Assembly (NCBI GenBank): GCA_001598975.1
Contig: BBXU01000170.1
Span: 1-16,435, forward strand
Origin: Parachlorella kessleri
Lineage: Eukaryota > Chlorophyta > Trebouxiophyceae > Chlorellales > Chlorellaceae
DNA: 16,435 nt
Direction of reading: 5' to 3'
Positions 7,801 to 16,421 of the stretch are shown piece after piece (position 1 is the first letter of the stretch; each line of letters starts with the position of its first letter). The position numbers and the translations under genes are program-made. Under the pieces are notes generated by a model. That model saw only the letters and a list, made by a program, of their open reading frames with translations, was not told the DNA's origin and ran no database searches.

Positions 7801-10226
7801 ACAGGGAAGCCACCGTATGGATGGCCTGGCAGCTCGCGTGCGCTGTTGCTCATTATGTTTGTGGAGCTGCTTATGATGAGCGAGGCCGAGTGGCGTGGTA
7901 GCCTGGGGTACTCCCTTGGCTGAAGGTGGGCTGGACACCCCTTTGGACCAGCTTTCCCTCCAATGCTGGTCCGGTCAGCGGGCGGCCCCCCTGCATGCCT
8001 TGACATCTGGTGCTGAGAAGTGGTGCGCCCCCCTGCCCCTCCCCCCGCTGCCGCAGTCAACCTCAACGGCTACACCAAGGGGGCGCGCAATGAGATCTTT
8101 GCGCTGCGCCCCGCGCCGGTGCAGTGCTCCTACATGGGCTTCCCAGCCACAACGGGCGCAGACTTCCTCCCCTATCTCATCATTGACAAGGTGGGCGGGC
8201 AGGCTGGCTTGGCGGTCGAGCCCGGGGAAGTGTCTGGCAGGGTTGAAGATGAGCTTGCGTAGTTGTGCTGGGGTTGATGGGAGGGTCCATCCACGCCTGC
8301 AGTGGTGTTTCGGAAGGCGGGGTGAGGGTGAGGGTTACATGCGAAGTGCGCAGGTCCGTGCCTTACATTAGGGCTCTTTCTAAGCTTGGACTCTTTGGCT
8401 GAGCTTCACATGCGCTGTAAGCTTCGCGCAGATGAGGTATGCACGTGCGTTTGGCAAATGTGTTACCCAGCTGGTCCCAAGGTTTGCGCGGTCTCAACCT
8501 TCCCATCGCAGGTGGTGTGCCCACCCGAGAGCCGGCACTGCTACAGCGAGAAGGTTGCGTACATGCCGCACTGCTACTTTGTCAACGACTACAAGCAGGC
8601 GCACCAGGACATTGTGGAGGAGGAGGAGGCGGGGGTGCTGCCCACAAGAGCGTCTGCGGGGTTGCCCGACGACAAGATCATCTACGCGTGCTCCAACCAG
8701 GTGCGGGGCAGGCAGGCGACGGGTTCCACTTCTAGGTGGTGGCTAAGGCTGCCTGCTGCGCTTTGCAGCAAGGGAGCCTGTCGCTGTCCCTTTGCCGAGG
8801 AGGCACCCACGCTGATTGCTGAATATCAGAAGTTACTTGGCAGCGAGTGCTGCTGAGCGCATGGAGATTGCTTACTGCCGGTGCAGCTGTACAAGTACGA
8901 CCCCGAGACGTTCACCACCTGGTGCAACATCCTGCGCCGCGTGCCCAACTCGGTGCTTTGGCTGCTGCGCTTCCCGCCCTACGGTGCGTCAGCCTCGTCA
9001 TGCCTCCCACCGCGGTGCAAGGCCCTGCCCTTGTGTCATATCGAACTGTATTCTGCTTGGCTGCTGCCTGGCTCGTGTGCTTGTGTGGCAGGGGTGGTGT
9101 GCGGTCTTTCTGGTACGGGAGTTGGGTGCGTGTGCCAGCAGAGTGGGGCGGCTGTGGGATGCGTGAAGGTGTTCTGGCCTGCCGAGGCCCGGTGCCAGGG
9201 TGCACGCCCTTGTCGACTACTATGTCCACGGTGTGAGGTGCATGTTGCGAGATGCACGCTGCGTCGCGCGGCTCTCCCTGCAGGCGAGCCGCGCATCAAG
9301 GCAGAAGCCGCGGCCCGCGGCATCGACCCGGCTCGCGTCATCTTCACTGACGTCGCCGCCAAGCCTGTGCACATCCGCCGCAGCGGGCTGGCTGATGTCT
9401 TCCTGGACACGCCGCTCTGCAACGCCCACACCACAGGTGGGGCGGCGGTAGCTAGGTCGGGAGCCTGGCTTGCAGCCTGGCCAGCCTGGAACCCAAGCCT
9501 TGAGCCTTGGTCCCCTTAAACCTAAACTGAACTATATTAGCCCCCTACCCAGCTTGGGGTCGCTACGCTCAGCCGCCCCTAGCTCCTCCCTTCTGTTCAG
9601 CAGAGTTGGCCCCTACCAGCCCTTTTTGCCATGCTTTACCCACTCGCGTGGTGCGTGCACCTGGTGCAGGCTGCGACGTGCTGTGGTCCGGCTGCCCCAT
9701 GGTCACCCTGCCGCTGGAGCGCATGGCCTCGCGGGTGGCGGCCTCGCTGTGTGCCGCCACCGGGCTGGGCCACGAGATGATCGTCTCCAGCCAGCAGGAG
9801 TATGAGGAGAAGGTGGGTGGGCAGCGCGCGAGGGACGCAAAGGGACGCAGGCGACTTTCGCTTGCTAGGCAGAGCAGTACGAGTGGACGTGTATCTGCGT
9901 GAGGCATCTTCTTGACCCCTAAGGTCCTCCGTATGGTGTGATGCTGTCACATGAGTCGTGGCGTGTCAGCTGACATGAAGACTTCACTGTCCTGCCCCTG
10001 CCGATGTTGACCGACCCTGCCCGTGTGCCCTCCCTACCCGCAGGCTGTGGAGCTGGGCACGGATCATGCCAAGCGGCTGGGGCTGCGGTCGGCGCTCAAG
10101 TCGCGGCGCGGCGCCTGCCCCCTGTTTGACACCGCCCAGTGGGTGCGGGACCTGGAGAAGGTGTTGTTCCGCATGTGGGACATCCACTGCGAGGGCGCGG
10201 GGCCCCGAGACTTTGAGGTGCAGTAG
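1819..10226 (+). CDS. SEC: O-GlcNAc transferase, SECRET AGENT (SEC/OGT) type, GT41, 18 exons
   Basis: This enzyme transfers N-acetylglucosamine from UDP-GlcNAc to Ser/Thr of nuclear and cytosolic proteins. Exons: 1819-2089, 2278-2453, 2701-2901, 3505-3633, 4093-4275, 4653-4806, 5373-5626, 5994-6168, 6399-6534, 6793-6914, 7122-7290, 7573-7727, 8057-8190, 8512-8700, 8887-8983, 9284-9436, 9670-9812, 10044-10226. All introns are GT-AG and all phases agree, giving 1007 residues, close to the size I recall for plant SEC (just under 980). TPRs span about residues 125-550 and the catalytic domain about 560-1007. [15 protein letters not shown] holds His641, equivalent to human OGT His498, and NQLYKYDP holds Lys819, equivalent to Lys842. 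The long metazoan insert between the catalytic lobes is absent, as in plants. The C-terminus ([18 protein letters not shown]) favours SEC over SPINDLY, which is an O-fucosyltransferase. The least certain junction is exon 1 to exon 2. There is no signal peptide or membrane segment. Confidence 0.95.
2893..3038 (+). repeat. Imperfect direct duplication at the exon 3 donor
   Basis: About 45 nt around the donor of exon 3 (about 2893-2938, with the donor at 2902) recur about 97 nt downstream inside intron 3 (about 2990-3036). Shared features are ACCA(G/A)GTAC(T/C)GCG, ATGTAGTA(C/T)CATG and TGTGGCGGGACA(A/G)CA. The second copy has lost the G before GT (AAGTACC), so it is a weaker donor. It is a local duplication and not a known mobile element. 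Confidence 0.75.
4302..4316 (+). repeat. Poly-G run in intron 5
   Basis: Fifteen consecutive G residues lie in the intron between exons 5 and 6. Such a run is hard to sequence and may be length-variable; it does not touch coding sequence. Confidence 0.9.
4471..4674 (+). repeat. Direct duplication of the intron 5 acceptor and exon 6 start
   Basis: About 80 nt comprising the 3' end of intron 5 and the first codons of exon 6 occur twice, at about 4471-4552 and 4594-4674, offset by 123-124 nt. Both copies contain TTTACAGCGA(A/T)GTACA, a TTGTATGGCT-like stretch, GGCTGTGAGCAGGAGG and GTGAGGCTGCAG. The downstream copy leads into a long open exon (4653-4806). The upstream copy reaches TGA soon after its acceptor (about 4529), so it is a decoy or dead exon start. 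Confidence 0.8.
5248..5297. repeat. Short interstitial telomere-like inverted repeat in intron 6
   Basis: CCCTAAACCC (5248-5257), TACC, then GGGTTTAG (5262-5269) form an inverted pair of plant-type telomere units. A third unit, GGGTTTAGG, lies at 5288-5296. The TTTAGGG form fits plants and many chlorophytes. Only about three units are present, so this is not a telomere. Confidence 0.75.
5525..5626 (+). other. Optional 34-codon segment of exon 7 (alternative donor at 5525)
   Basis: Exon 7 can end at 5626 (AAG|GTGCGC), as in the main model, or at 5524 (ACC|GTGTGC). Both are phase 0 and join exon 8 in frame. The difference is 102 nt, residues 423-456, exactly one TPR length. The segment begins VCIQLQ, which resembles the CLALQ I recall in plant SEC, and continues as an Ala/Gly/Pro-rich tract. 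I kept the longer form because of that resemblance; the shorter form makes a regular TPR junction (ACYT+[10 protein letters not shown]). Confidence 0.5.
6793..10226 (+). other. GT41 catalytic domain (exons 10-18)
   Basis: Exons 10-18 encode residues 560-1007. The order is [13 protein letters not shown] linker; N-lobe with [55 protein letters not shown] and [15 protein letters not shown]; a short acidic plant-like link (VEEEEAG); then C-lobe with [65 protein letters not shown] and [18 protein letters not shown]. These are the UDP-GlcNAc-binding and catalytic elements of the OGT family. Two loop positions, FPATTG and NAHTTG, carry Ala where the forms I recall have Gly (FPGTTG, NGHTTG). All visible key catalytic and nucleotide-binding residues are present, so an active enzyme is expected. 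Confidence 0.92.
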
Positions 10227-10620
10227 CAGGCCTGTCCTGCGTGCCCCACTGGAGCTTGGCTGTCCTGGGTGCTCTGGGGCCGGAGCTAACGGAGGATTTA
10301 TTGGAGGAAGTAGAAGCCGTGGGGACAGCTGGGAGTGTAAGGAGGGTCAGGCCGCTGGTTAGTGTTGAGACTGGGCTGGGCGGCATACTGCTCCCACCCT
10401 TGGCAGGCCGCGCCGCCCGGCCGGCTGTGGTTGTGATGAGGTCGTTGGCGTGCTGCGAGGCCTCGTGTGTGTGCGTAAAAGTTGGGGTTGATTGCACTGT
10501 TTGGTGAGGGGGGCTGCCGGCGGAGGAGCCTTGTTGCCCCTCTTAGCCACCCACCCTCCTGCCGTGGCGTGTGTGTCATGTGGTAGTGTGTCGCACTGAA
10601 AGCTGAGAACTGCCTGCATT
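10227..10620 (+). other. 3' UTR of the O-GlcNAc transferase, with a candidate polyadenylation signal
   Basis: The sequence after the TAG at 10224-10226 has no convincing exon. TGTAA at 10336-10340 matches the polyadenylation signal typical of Chlamydomonas-group algae, which would put the mRNA end near 10350-10360. The UTR may be longer, since long 3' UTRs are common in these algae. Confidence 0.45.
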
Positions 10621-12200
10621 AGGCCATGCCAGCTGGATGGATGGATGGTTGCCTGCCTGTGTGGGTGTGAAACGCATGCTTCTGTATTTCATGACACGTG
10701 CCCTGCTTAGGAGAACTACAAATGTGCTTTTAGCATTTGGGTCCCCCGGCAGAGCTAGGCTGGGGGCCCCTTTTTTTCGACAGGACGGACCGCCCCACTG
10801 CTTTGTGCATCTGCTGCTCACCCTTCGGATCACCTCAAAGTACTTTCTACATTGTTGCTTCCTGTGCTTCCTGCTTGCCGCGTTTACCACTGCGCATGCT
10901 TTCTCAGTGGATGGGAAGCACCACGTGTGTGCAGCCTGGCCCCTCGGGCTAGGTGCACCTGTCTAATTGCAGGTATGTCCTGACTGGCTCACTGGCAGGC
11001 GGGACTTACCATAGATAACTAATAAGGGGAGGTGGTTGCTCTGGGAGCAAGGTTTTTTGGGACGGTTGGGCATGCCGTTGTCACCAGACTCGTGCCAGAT
11101 GTCATCACAGTGTGCGTGACCATTTGTAGCATAGGCATGCTTCCTTTGCATGCAAAAGGAGTTTAAATCGCTTTTGGCAGGCAGCACCGGGTTCCTGGCG
11201 TTTTGTTTTATAGAGCTGGGCTCTTTCGTTAACCTGGTCCATGCTCCGTAGGTGGTGGTGCAAAATTGTAGCGGTGGTTTTCATGCGGCCTGGTATCTGA
11301 TGCGGGGCTAGTATGAATGTTATAAACTAAGAGAGGCTACAGCTGAACCCCTGGCAGGTGGTTGAAAAATAGCTTGATCTTACAAATCGGCAGTAGGCTT
11401 CACTGTTGGCAGTGCAAGGACTGACACATAATAAGGTATCTTCATATCCCTTACATCCGCAACTTTTCTTTCAAAGCTATTCATCCTCTGTTGTCACTAC
11501 CTACAACCATCAGCAAAGCTGCCCAGGCATCGTGCTCACACCCTGAGCCCCTATGTGCCGCCACAGCCAGGGTAGCTGCCCTGCAAATCGCTCTACCTGC
11601 CAACGTCCACACGAGTTGCAACCAAGCAAAGCCACCCTATCAGACCCCTGTCAGCCCAGTATCCCCGTACCTCATCCCTGGTCGCATTACCTGCCACCCT
11701 AAACAAATCCAGTTGGAAGTCTGAGCCTCAATGGGCAACAGGGGCTTGCAGATATTACCATGCCATGCCAAGCAGGGAGAGTCAGAAAAAAGAAGTATTT
11801 GGGAGGCAAGCATGCCCAGGCGGACTTGCACAGCTTCACTAAGGAGCTGGTTTGCAGCTGTTGCTCAATGCGCTGCTGCAGCTGCAGGTCAGTTTGGCGT
11901 CAGCACTTCTGCGTAGGAGCAGTCAGAAGAGTGCAGCGACACACATGCTGCCCAGCCCACTCGGCTCCACTGGTTCACCAAACTCTGGAGCTTGGCCTTG
12001 GCTTCTGCAGCTGGCAGGGTGTGGCTCTCTGCAGGTCAAGGACCTACCCTGAAGGGTCAGTGACGCGGCCGGCGTGACACCTTTGCTGCATATGCATGCA
12101 ACAGCTAGCTAGCCGGCTGTTCCGCAGCAGGGGTTTGCGCACGGGCGCGTCACGTGGCAGAAGAACAAGGAGGCACATCGGGCCACATATAGCAAGCCAC
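10621..12200. other. Intergenic stretch without a confident gene
   Basis: Both strands were read. The open frames here, such as a hydrophobic plus-strand one at 10637-10966, lack splice context or recognisable motifs. Minor structure includes a near-palindrome TTTGCATGCAAA at about 11146. On the minus strand, two short segments near 12030-11780 (EAKAKLQSLVNQWSRVGW and LQQRIEQQLQTSSLVKLCKS) look exon-like and could continue the candidate gene upstream of them, but I could not join them in frame. Confidence 0.4.
10739..10777 (+). other. GC-rich hairpin followed by seven T residues
   Basis: GGGTCCCCCGGC (10739-10750) pairs with GGCTGGGGGCCC (10758-10769) through about 11 pairs with one mismatch and one G-T pair, around a short loop, and T7 follows at 10771-10777. 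In nuclear DNA a hairpin plus T run may be a Pol III-type end, part of the 3' UTR fold, or chance. No A and B boxes are seen upstream. Confidence 0.45.
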
Positions 12201-13037
12201 CTATAAACAGCTGTCATAGGCTTGGTCAGTGCTGGATGCCTCTGCACACCTTGAGCCAGGCTGCCAAAGATGGAGCCAAAGTCGGTAACCGTGCGGCAGT
12301 TCTGAAAAGCCAGGGACAGAACGCTGACCGCGTCATCCTGTGAGAGGCCGCTGCTGTTGCCACGGAGCCCATCAAGAATAGCTAGCTGGGCTTGGTAGTC
12401 TCCAGAGCACATCTTCGATGCAAAGTCCTGCAAACAACTTAGGCACTTAACCGGGGCAGCAGTAGGAAATGTGTGAGGCCTGATGCCCCAAATGCAGTGC
12501 AGAACTACCCAACTGCTGCTAACCCAGCTAGGGCCACAAGCAATCTTCACAGCGCAACCAAAGCGCAAACGAGACCCACGCACGCCTGTTAGGTATGCAG
12601 GGATCAGAGCACACCTCTGCGCAGGCTGTAACACCAGCACCTAGCACATCCTACTACAGAGCCGTTCCCTTTACCTGGGCAACACTCCCTGCCTGCTCCT
12701 TGGCCACCGGGCCTCCCCGCGGTGTCGCGGTCTTCGCAGGCTGGTTGCAAGCCGAGCATGCGACAGACAGCGGCCCATCAGTCCTGACCATCCTCACTTG
12801 GTACTCTACAACAAGCTCCTGGAGCCCTGCATACAGTAGAGGACTCTTCACCTAAACCCAGGAGGGGCCTGCTTCCTGACCTACCAGCCGACAGGGAGGC
12901 AACAGGCGCTGGTTAGTATGGGTGACTGCTGCGCGCACCCACCCACCCACCCACCCACCCACCCATTCACCCACCTGGAGCAGCGCCGGCAAGGAGTGGT
13001 ATAATGCGTGCATTGGAGGGTGGAACTTGAGGTGAAG
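12201..13037 (-). CDS. Candidate unidentified minus-strand gene, three phase-0 exons
   Basis: Three minus-strand segments with good splice sites join in phase 0. 13037-12975 encodes LHLKFHPPMHALYHSLPALL plus Q and ends CAG|GTGGGT. 12851-12675 encodes 59 residues beginning VKSPLLYAGLQELVVEYQVR, has a Cys-x2-Cys pair, and ends CAG|GTAAAG after a TTTAG acceptor. 12427-12201 encodes 75 residues beginning DFASKMCSGDYQAQLAILDG and including LSQDDAVSVLSLAFQNC, with a TTTGCAG acceptor and AG|GTGGCT donor. The product would be mainly helical. I recognise no family. No start or stop codon is established, and further exon-like pieces lie on both sides, some in frames broken by stops. It may be a real gene whose other exons I could not place, or a decaying one. 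Codon choice is less GC-biased than in the transferase. Confidence 0.35.
12934..12966. repeat. CACC microsatellite
   Basis: About eight tandem CACC/CCCA units. On the minus strand this reads (GGGT)n with regularly spaced GGG runs, which can form a G-quadruplex. It falls in the candidate minus-strand intron 12974-12852, right after the donor. Confidence 0.9.
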
Positions 13038-14253
13038 CTGGCATTACCAGTGTCACCAACCCTGGAGAGCCAAGTGCCTGTAGCAGGCCACGATGCCTTG
13101 GAAGAGCCAGACGTGCCTGCGGACCAAGCAGGATGCGGGGTAGTTAGGTCAGTCAGCACAGCCTGCTGCCATAGACCCCCAAATGCCCACTGGCAGCTTG
13201 GATACTGCCTGGGAGAACTGGCTAGACACATTATCCCGGTACTGCTGAGCCAAACCTTGGACGCCAACGTCCAAGCCCACCCTTCACCACTAGTGCTGCT
13301 ACCTTGTGTCTGAGAGAAGGCTTTGGTCTGACTACCAACGACAACGGCTTTCAAAGCATGCTTCTAAGCCTGCCTGTGCAGTTCTACTTCGTCCTGCGCC
13401 GACAAGTAAAGCTGTCAGCAGTGCTCTTGGCGAAGTTACTTCCAAGCACCTGTCTCAGGGTGTTGAGTGCGCTTGATGTCACGGGACAGCAATGAAGTAG
13501 ACCAGCCAGTAGCCAACCATGCAGCAGTACTCCCTTGGAAGCCTTGCTGGTCATGACTCTTGCACATTCGTGTTTCTGGCTTTGCTAACTTGCATCATCT
13601 ACCATGAACAGGCTTGCGATAGCTAAACTACTGCCAGGCTGGAGGCGCGAGAGTGCGCCTTTCTTGGAGCCTCCAACGCAACCTAAAACTGACGGAGACC
13701 CTGCCACCTTACGAGCCAAACGTTGGAATCTACTATATATATTGCTACCATGGCTTGAGCCAGCTGATCACAGCAAGTTTGTAGATGTGCTGCTCCCACT
13801 TGCGACCTTAAGTTACAATCGCAAGCAGCAGCACTGCTTCTAGGACCTTTGAAAGTGACAACTGCACTGAAGCCAAGCGTTACGAATAATACAGTCCTTG
13901 GTGGGGTGCAAGCATGTCGAAGCGAGCCTAGGAGCCCTGCCACTTCAACCAACACAGCGGCACGGCCTTACACAAGGTGTGCACTCTGGATGACGGGGGT
14001 TCATTCAGGCCTGGAGTCCTCATGTGCTAGGCTTTGAAGATGGCGCATTGCTCTTGGGCGTGTAAATGGCAGCATGAGAAAGAAGCTCCCGGGTATGGCA
14101 ACAGCTACCTACAACCCCTGAAATCACCTTTCAGATTACCTATTCACAACCAGCCAGCACCCCTGGGCACCAACCAACCACGGCTCAACGGTAGAGCCAC
14201 TGGCACTGCCCTGTACCTACTACTCTAGGGGCACCAGACGATTTCTAGGGCCT
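13038..14253. other. Region of broken exon-like frames, minus strand
   Basis: On the minus strand one frame reads QQYRDNVSSQFSQAVSKLPV (about 13247-13188), then a TGA, then HVWLFQGIVACYRHLALQ (about 13116-13063), then TGA and TAA, before entering the candidate exon at 13037. Further upstream, KGVLLHGWLLAGLLHCC (about 13535-13485) and KWEQHIYKLAVISWLKPW (about 13803-13750) look similar. The plus strand also has an open frame of about 100 codons at 13008-13313 without an ATG, so the coding strand is not settled. No gene is called. Confidence 0.3.
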
Positions 14254-14297
14254 GCCCATGTGCACTACACCTCTGCAGAGGTGTAGTGCACATGGGC
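14254..14297. repeat. Perfect 44-nt palindrome
   Basis: GCCCATGTGCACTACACCTC followed by TG is joined with no spacer to its exact reverse complement, centred on a CTGCAG site. All 22 pairs match and the symmetry stops at both ends (T14253 opposite T14298). It could extrude as a cruciform or fold in RNA. It lies outside any called gene. Confidence 0.95.
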
Positions 14298-14349
14298 TCT
14301 GCAGCAGTACTCACGCATTTTGGCCAGTGTGCCATGTCTGGCTGCATAC

Positions 14350-14376
14350 AGCCTGTCCAGCGTTCGCGGACAGGCT
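14350..14376. repeat. Hairpin with GCCTGTCC/GGACAGGC arms
   Basis: Arms 14351-14358 and 14368-14375 are perfect reverse complements, extended by one A-T pair outside (14350/14376). Inside, GCG-TT-CGC can add three pairs after a bulged A. It lies 53 nt after the 44-nt palindrome. Confidence 0.8.
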
Positions 14377-14380
14377 ATCA

Positions 14381-14433
14381 CGCAGCCCCGCCCATACTTG
14401 CGGCTCTGTCAGTTCCCAGCCGCAGCCCCGCCC
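14381..14433. repeat. 13-nt direct repeat CGCAGCCCCGCCC, two copies
   Basis: CGCAGCCCCGCCC occurs at 14381-14393 and 14421-14433, 40 nt apart, just after the hairpin at 14350. No terminal inverted repeats or target-site duplication that would define an element were found around it. Confidence 0.8.
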
Positions 14434-14701
14434 GCCTGACGGAACCTGGCTTTATGGCAAGTGCAAGGCCCAGGCAGGTAACAATCTACCTCTCACACAA
14501 CCTGCTGGTTGCTGGCAATGCCATCACTGCAAGGGCTACCACACACCCTGCTTACTGCCGCTCAGGCTGTGGCACAACGCTTGTAGCACCGCTTCTCCTG
14601 TCCTTCGGGTGTACTTCCTCGTGAGGGGCCCACCCCCCACCCCAGACAAGAGGGCTTTGCAGCTCGCAGGCTTGCTGCCCGTGCACTGGTGTACCTATCT
14701 C

Positions 14702-14720
14702 TGCTGCCCAGAGGGCAGCA
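14702..14720. repeat. Hairpin TGCTGCCC-AGA-GGGCAGCA
   Basis: A perfect 8-bp stem (14702-14709 with 14713-14720) closes a 3-nt loop. It is the third strong hairpin within about 470 bp of a region without a called gene. Confidence 0.85.
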
Positions 14721-15375
14721 CCTACACTCCTCTAGAGCTTTATCAGTACCAGGATCCAGGCTAGATACAAACTCCCGGAAAGCCACAAAGCATAAGTGCA
14801 CCACAAGGCTGCTCTGCTGCAGCGTCAGGGTTGAGCGCAGGGGCAGTGGACGTTGGCGTTGAGACCCAAGCTGAATCATAGCCACTGCCAAATTCCTTCC
14901 CTAGCTACCGTGAGCCGTAATCTCAAGGCTGGGGTGCAACGAGGAGTAGGGGGCCTCAAGAAAGTAGCCCAACAAGTGCCACCACCAGGGGCACCCACCG
15001 TTGTTTGGCCAACACCAATATCAATAGAGTGACTAACAAACTGTTTTCAAAACTCCTCCGATTCATATGATTTGGCTGCAGAGCTAGCACCCGACAGTAA
15101 AAGCCTGGTAGGGGTCATGAGTGCAGCTGCTGCCTCATACCTCACACTTCCTGGTTGCAACTCACAAAGTTAGGGGTGGGGTTGTGGGATGTGTATCCTG
15201 ACTGAGGGGGGGTAAGAGCCACCAGCTTACGCGTAATTACGTGCATGGGCTGTATCCCTCTTGGAAGCCGCGCCACGGGTCCCGCCGGTAGGTTCTGCAC
15301 CCTTGCTTCCTGCATGTCGGAACATTGCTACCTCTATTGAATCCTGCAAGCATAGCTTGCTAGTTAGTCTTATGA
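14721..15375. other. Intergenic stretch and probable promoter side of the RING-CH gene
   Basis: No confident gene. A minus-strand open segment at about 14891-14751 (for example SSLVVHLCFVAFREFVSSL, with GTACTG as a possible donor at the GGATCCTG junction) may be another exon of an unidentified minus-strand gene. The last few hundred bases should include the promoter and 5' leader of the plus-strand gene starting at 15376. No clear TATA box is seen. Confidence 0.4.
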
Positions 15376-16421
15376 ATGCTGGCCATGTCGACGGTATCCC
15401 CTCGTACACCGGCAGAGCTCCAAGACCAGCCTCTTCTAGGTGTGTATGTCTCAGATATTAAACCTTGAAAGTGGAACGACAGCGAGTCGGTAGTAACGGG
15501 CCGAAAGTTGTTCATGCGTTGGCGTACGAGCGCCCGCTGTAAGTCAAGGCGTTTTTTATGCTGCAGCTAATGGGGAGCTTACCGTGCAAAGCAGCAACGC
15601 CCAAGAGGCCAACGCGTCCCAGGATGCCTCATGGGTTCGCACCTCCTTGACGTCATCCCTAGCAGCGTTGCGGAGAGCCTTTTCCAAGGGCCACCAGGCC
15701 CAGCAGCTTGCCAGCAACGACCCCGACCTAGAGAGCAACGGGGCCGGAGCGTCCGCTGCTGAGTCACAGGCAGCAGCAGGTGGGTTGTTCCTTCCAGACT
15801 CTGGCCCGCACATGTTTCAGCTTAGGACTGGGCAGTTGTGTGGTATTGGTATTCCTCGGTTTCATGATCTTAACGCTTGAAGTATTTGGTTTGAGTGGCC
15901 CGAAGTGTTTGGTTTGAGTGGCCCAAGGACCAGAAAGTGCCGGGCTGCTTCCGCTTTTCGTGCTGACCACCTGTCCAGCACATACCCCATCCGACCTGCG
16001 ACTTGCCACAAGCGCGTGATATGCTGGAGATAGGATTAGAAGCTTGGGAGCTTGAAATTGCCTTGCAGGCCAAGTTGGCGTGGCGGGTCAGGCTGCAGCG
16101 GCCCCAGCTGATGCCAGCAGCAGCAGCACCAGCTCGGCGACGGACGCAGCGGGCCCGCTCTCTGCCGCCAGCCGCAGCGGCAGCGGGGAAATTGCCAGTA
16201 CGGAACCCAAGCCAGGCAGCCCCAAGCTAGGGCGGCTGGGCAGCCGGTCGCAGGACAAGGTCTGTCTCATTTGCCTCGAGACCCTCACGCCTGAGGACTT
16301 TGAGAGCGGGCGGGCTATCTCGCTGGAGTGCAACTGCCGGGGGGACCTGGCGCTGCGGCACAAGGACTGCGCCGTCAAGTGGGCGCAGGTCAAGGGGGAC
16401 CTGGTCTGCGAGCTGTGCAAG
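15376..16421 (+). CDS. RING-CH (RINGv, C4HC3) zinc-finger protein, probable E3 ubiquitin ligase, 3' end cut off
   Basis: Exons 15376-15439, 15567-15779 and 16069-16421 join in frame (phases 1, 1, then 0 at the last donor GTGAGT, 16422). They give 210 residues, with the rest beyond the right edge. The ATG at 15376 directly follows an in-frame TGA. Residues 1-150 are low-complexity, rich in Ala, Ser, Gln and Gly and probably disordered. Residues 157-210 form the zinc finger with ligands Cys158, Cys161, Cys180, Cys182, His190, Cys193, Cys206 and Cys209. The Cys-x-Cys plus His order, the Trp197 after the fourth pair and the GD(L)VCELCK ending define the RINGv/MARCH type and not classical RING. 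Plant proteins with this finger usually carry membrane segments further on and act as E3 ligases at membranes; here that part is not visible, so membrane location is inference. The first exon is the least sure part. Confidence 0.8.
15879..15924 (+). repeat. Tandem duplication of a 23-nt unit in a RING-CH gene intron
   Basis: Units 15879-15901 and 15902-15924 are identical except for one base (GAAGTATTTGG versus GAAGTGTTTGG), each ending TTTGAGTGGCCC. They lie in the intron between the second and third exons (15780-16068). Confidence 0.9.

Noticed and set aside
10637..10966. Hydrophobic plus-strand ORF that could be a small membrane protein
   Set aside because: No homology, no splice context, and it crosses the hairpin/T-run; most likely 3' UTR or intergenic sequence.
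11140..11165. Near-palindrome around TTTGCATGCAAA
   Set aside because: Short, with a one-base asymmetry; expected by chance in a window of this size.
13683..13955. 90-codon minus-strand ORF starting MLVEVAGLLGSLRHAC
   Set aside because: It crosses other exon-like frames, has no motif, and cannot be joined to neighbours with confidence.
14254..14760. Miniature inverted-repeat transposable element
   Set aside because: Palindrome and hairpins are present, but no terminal inverted repeats or target-site duplication bound the segment.
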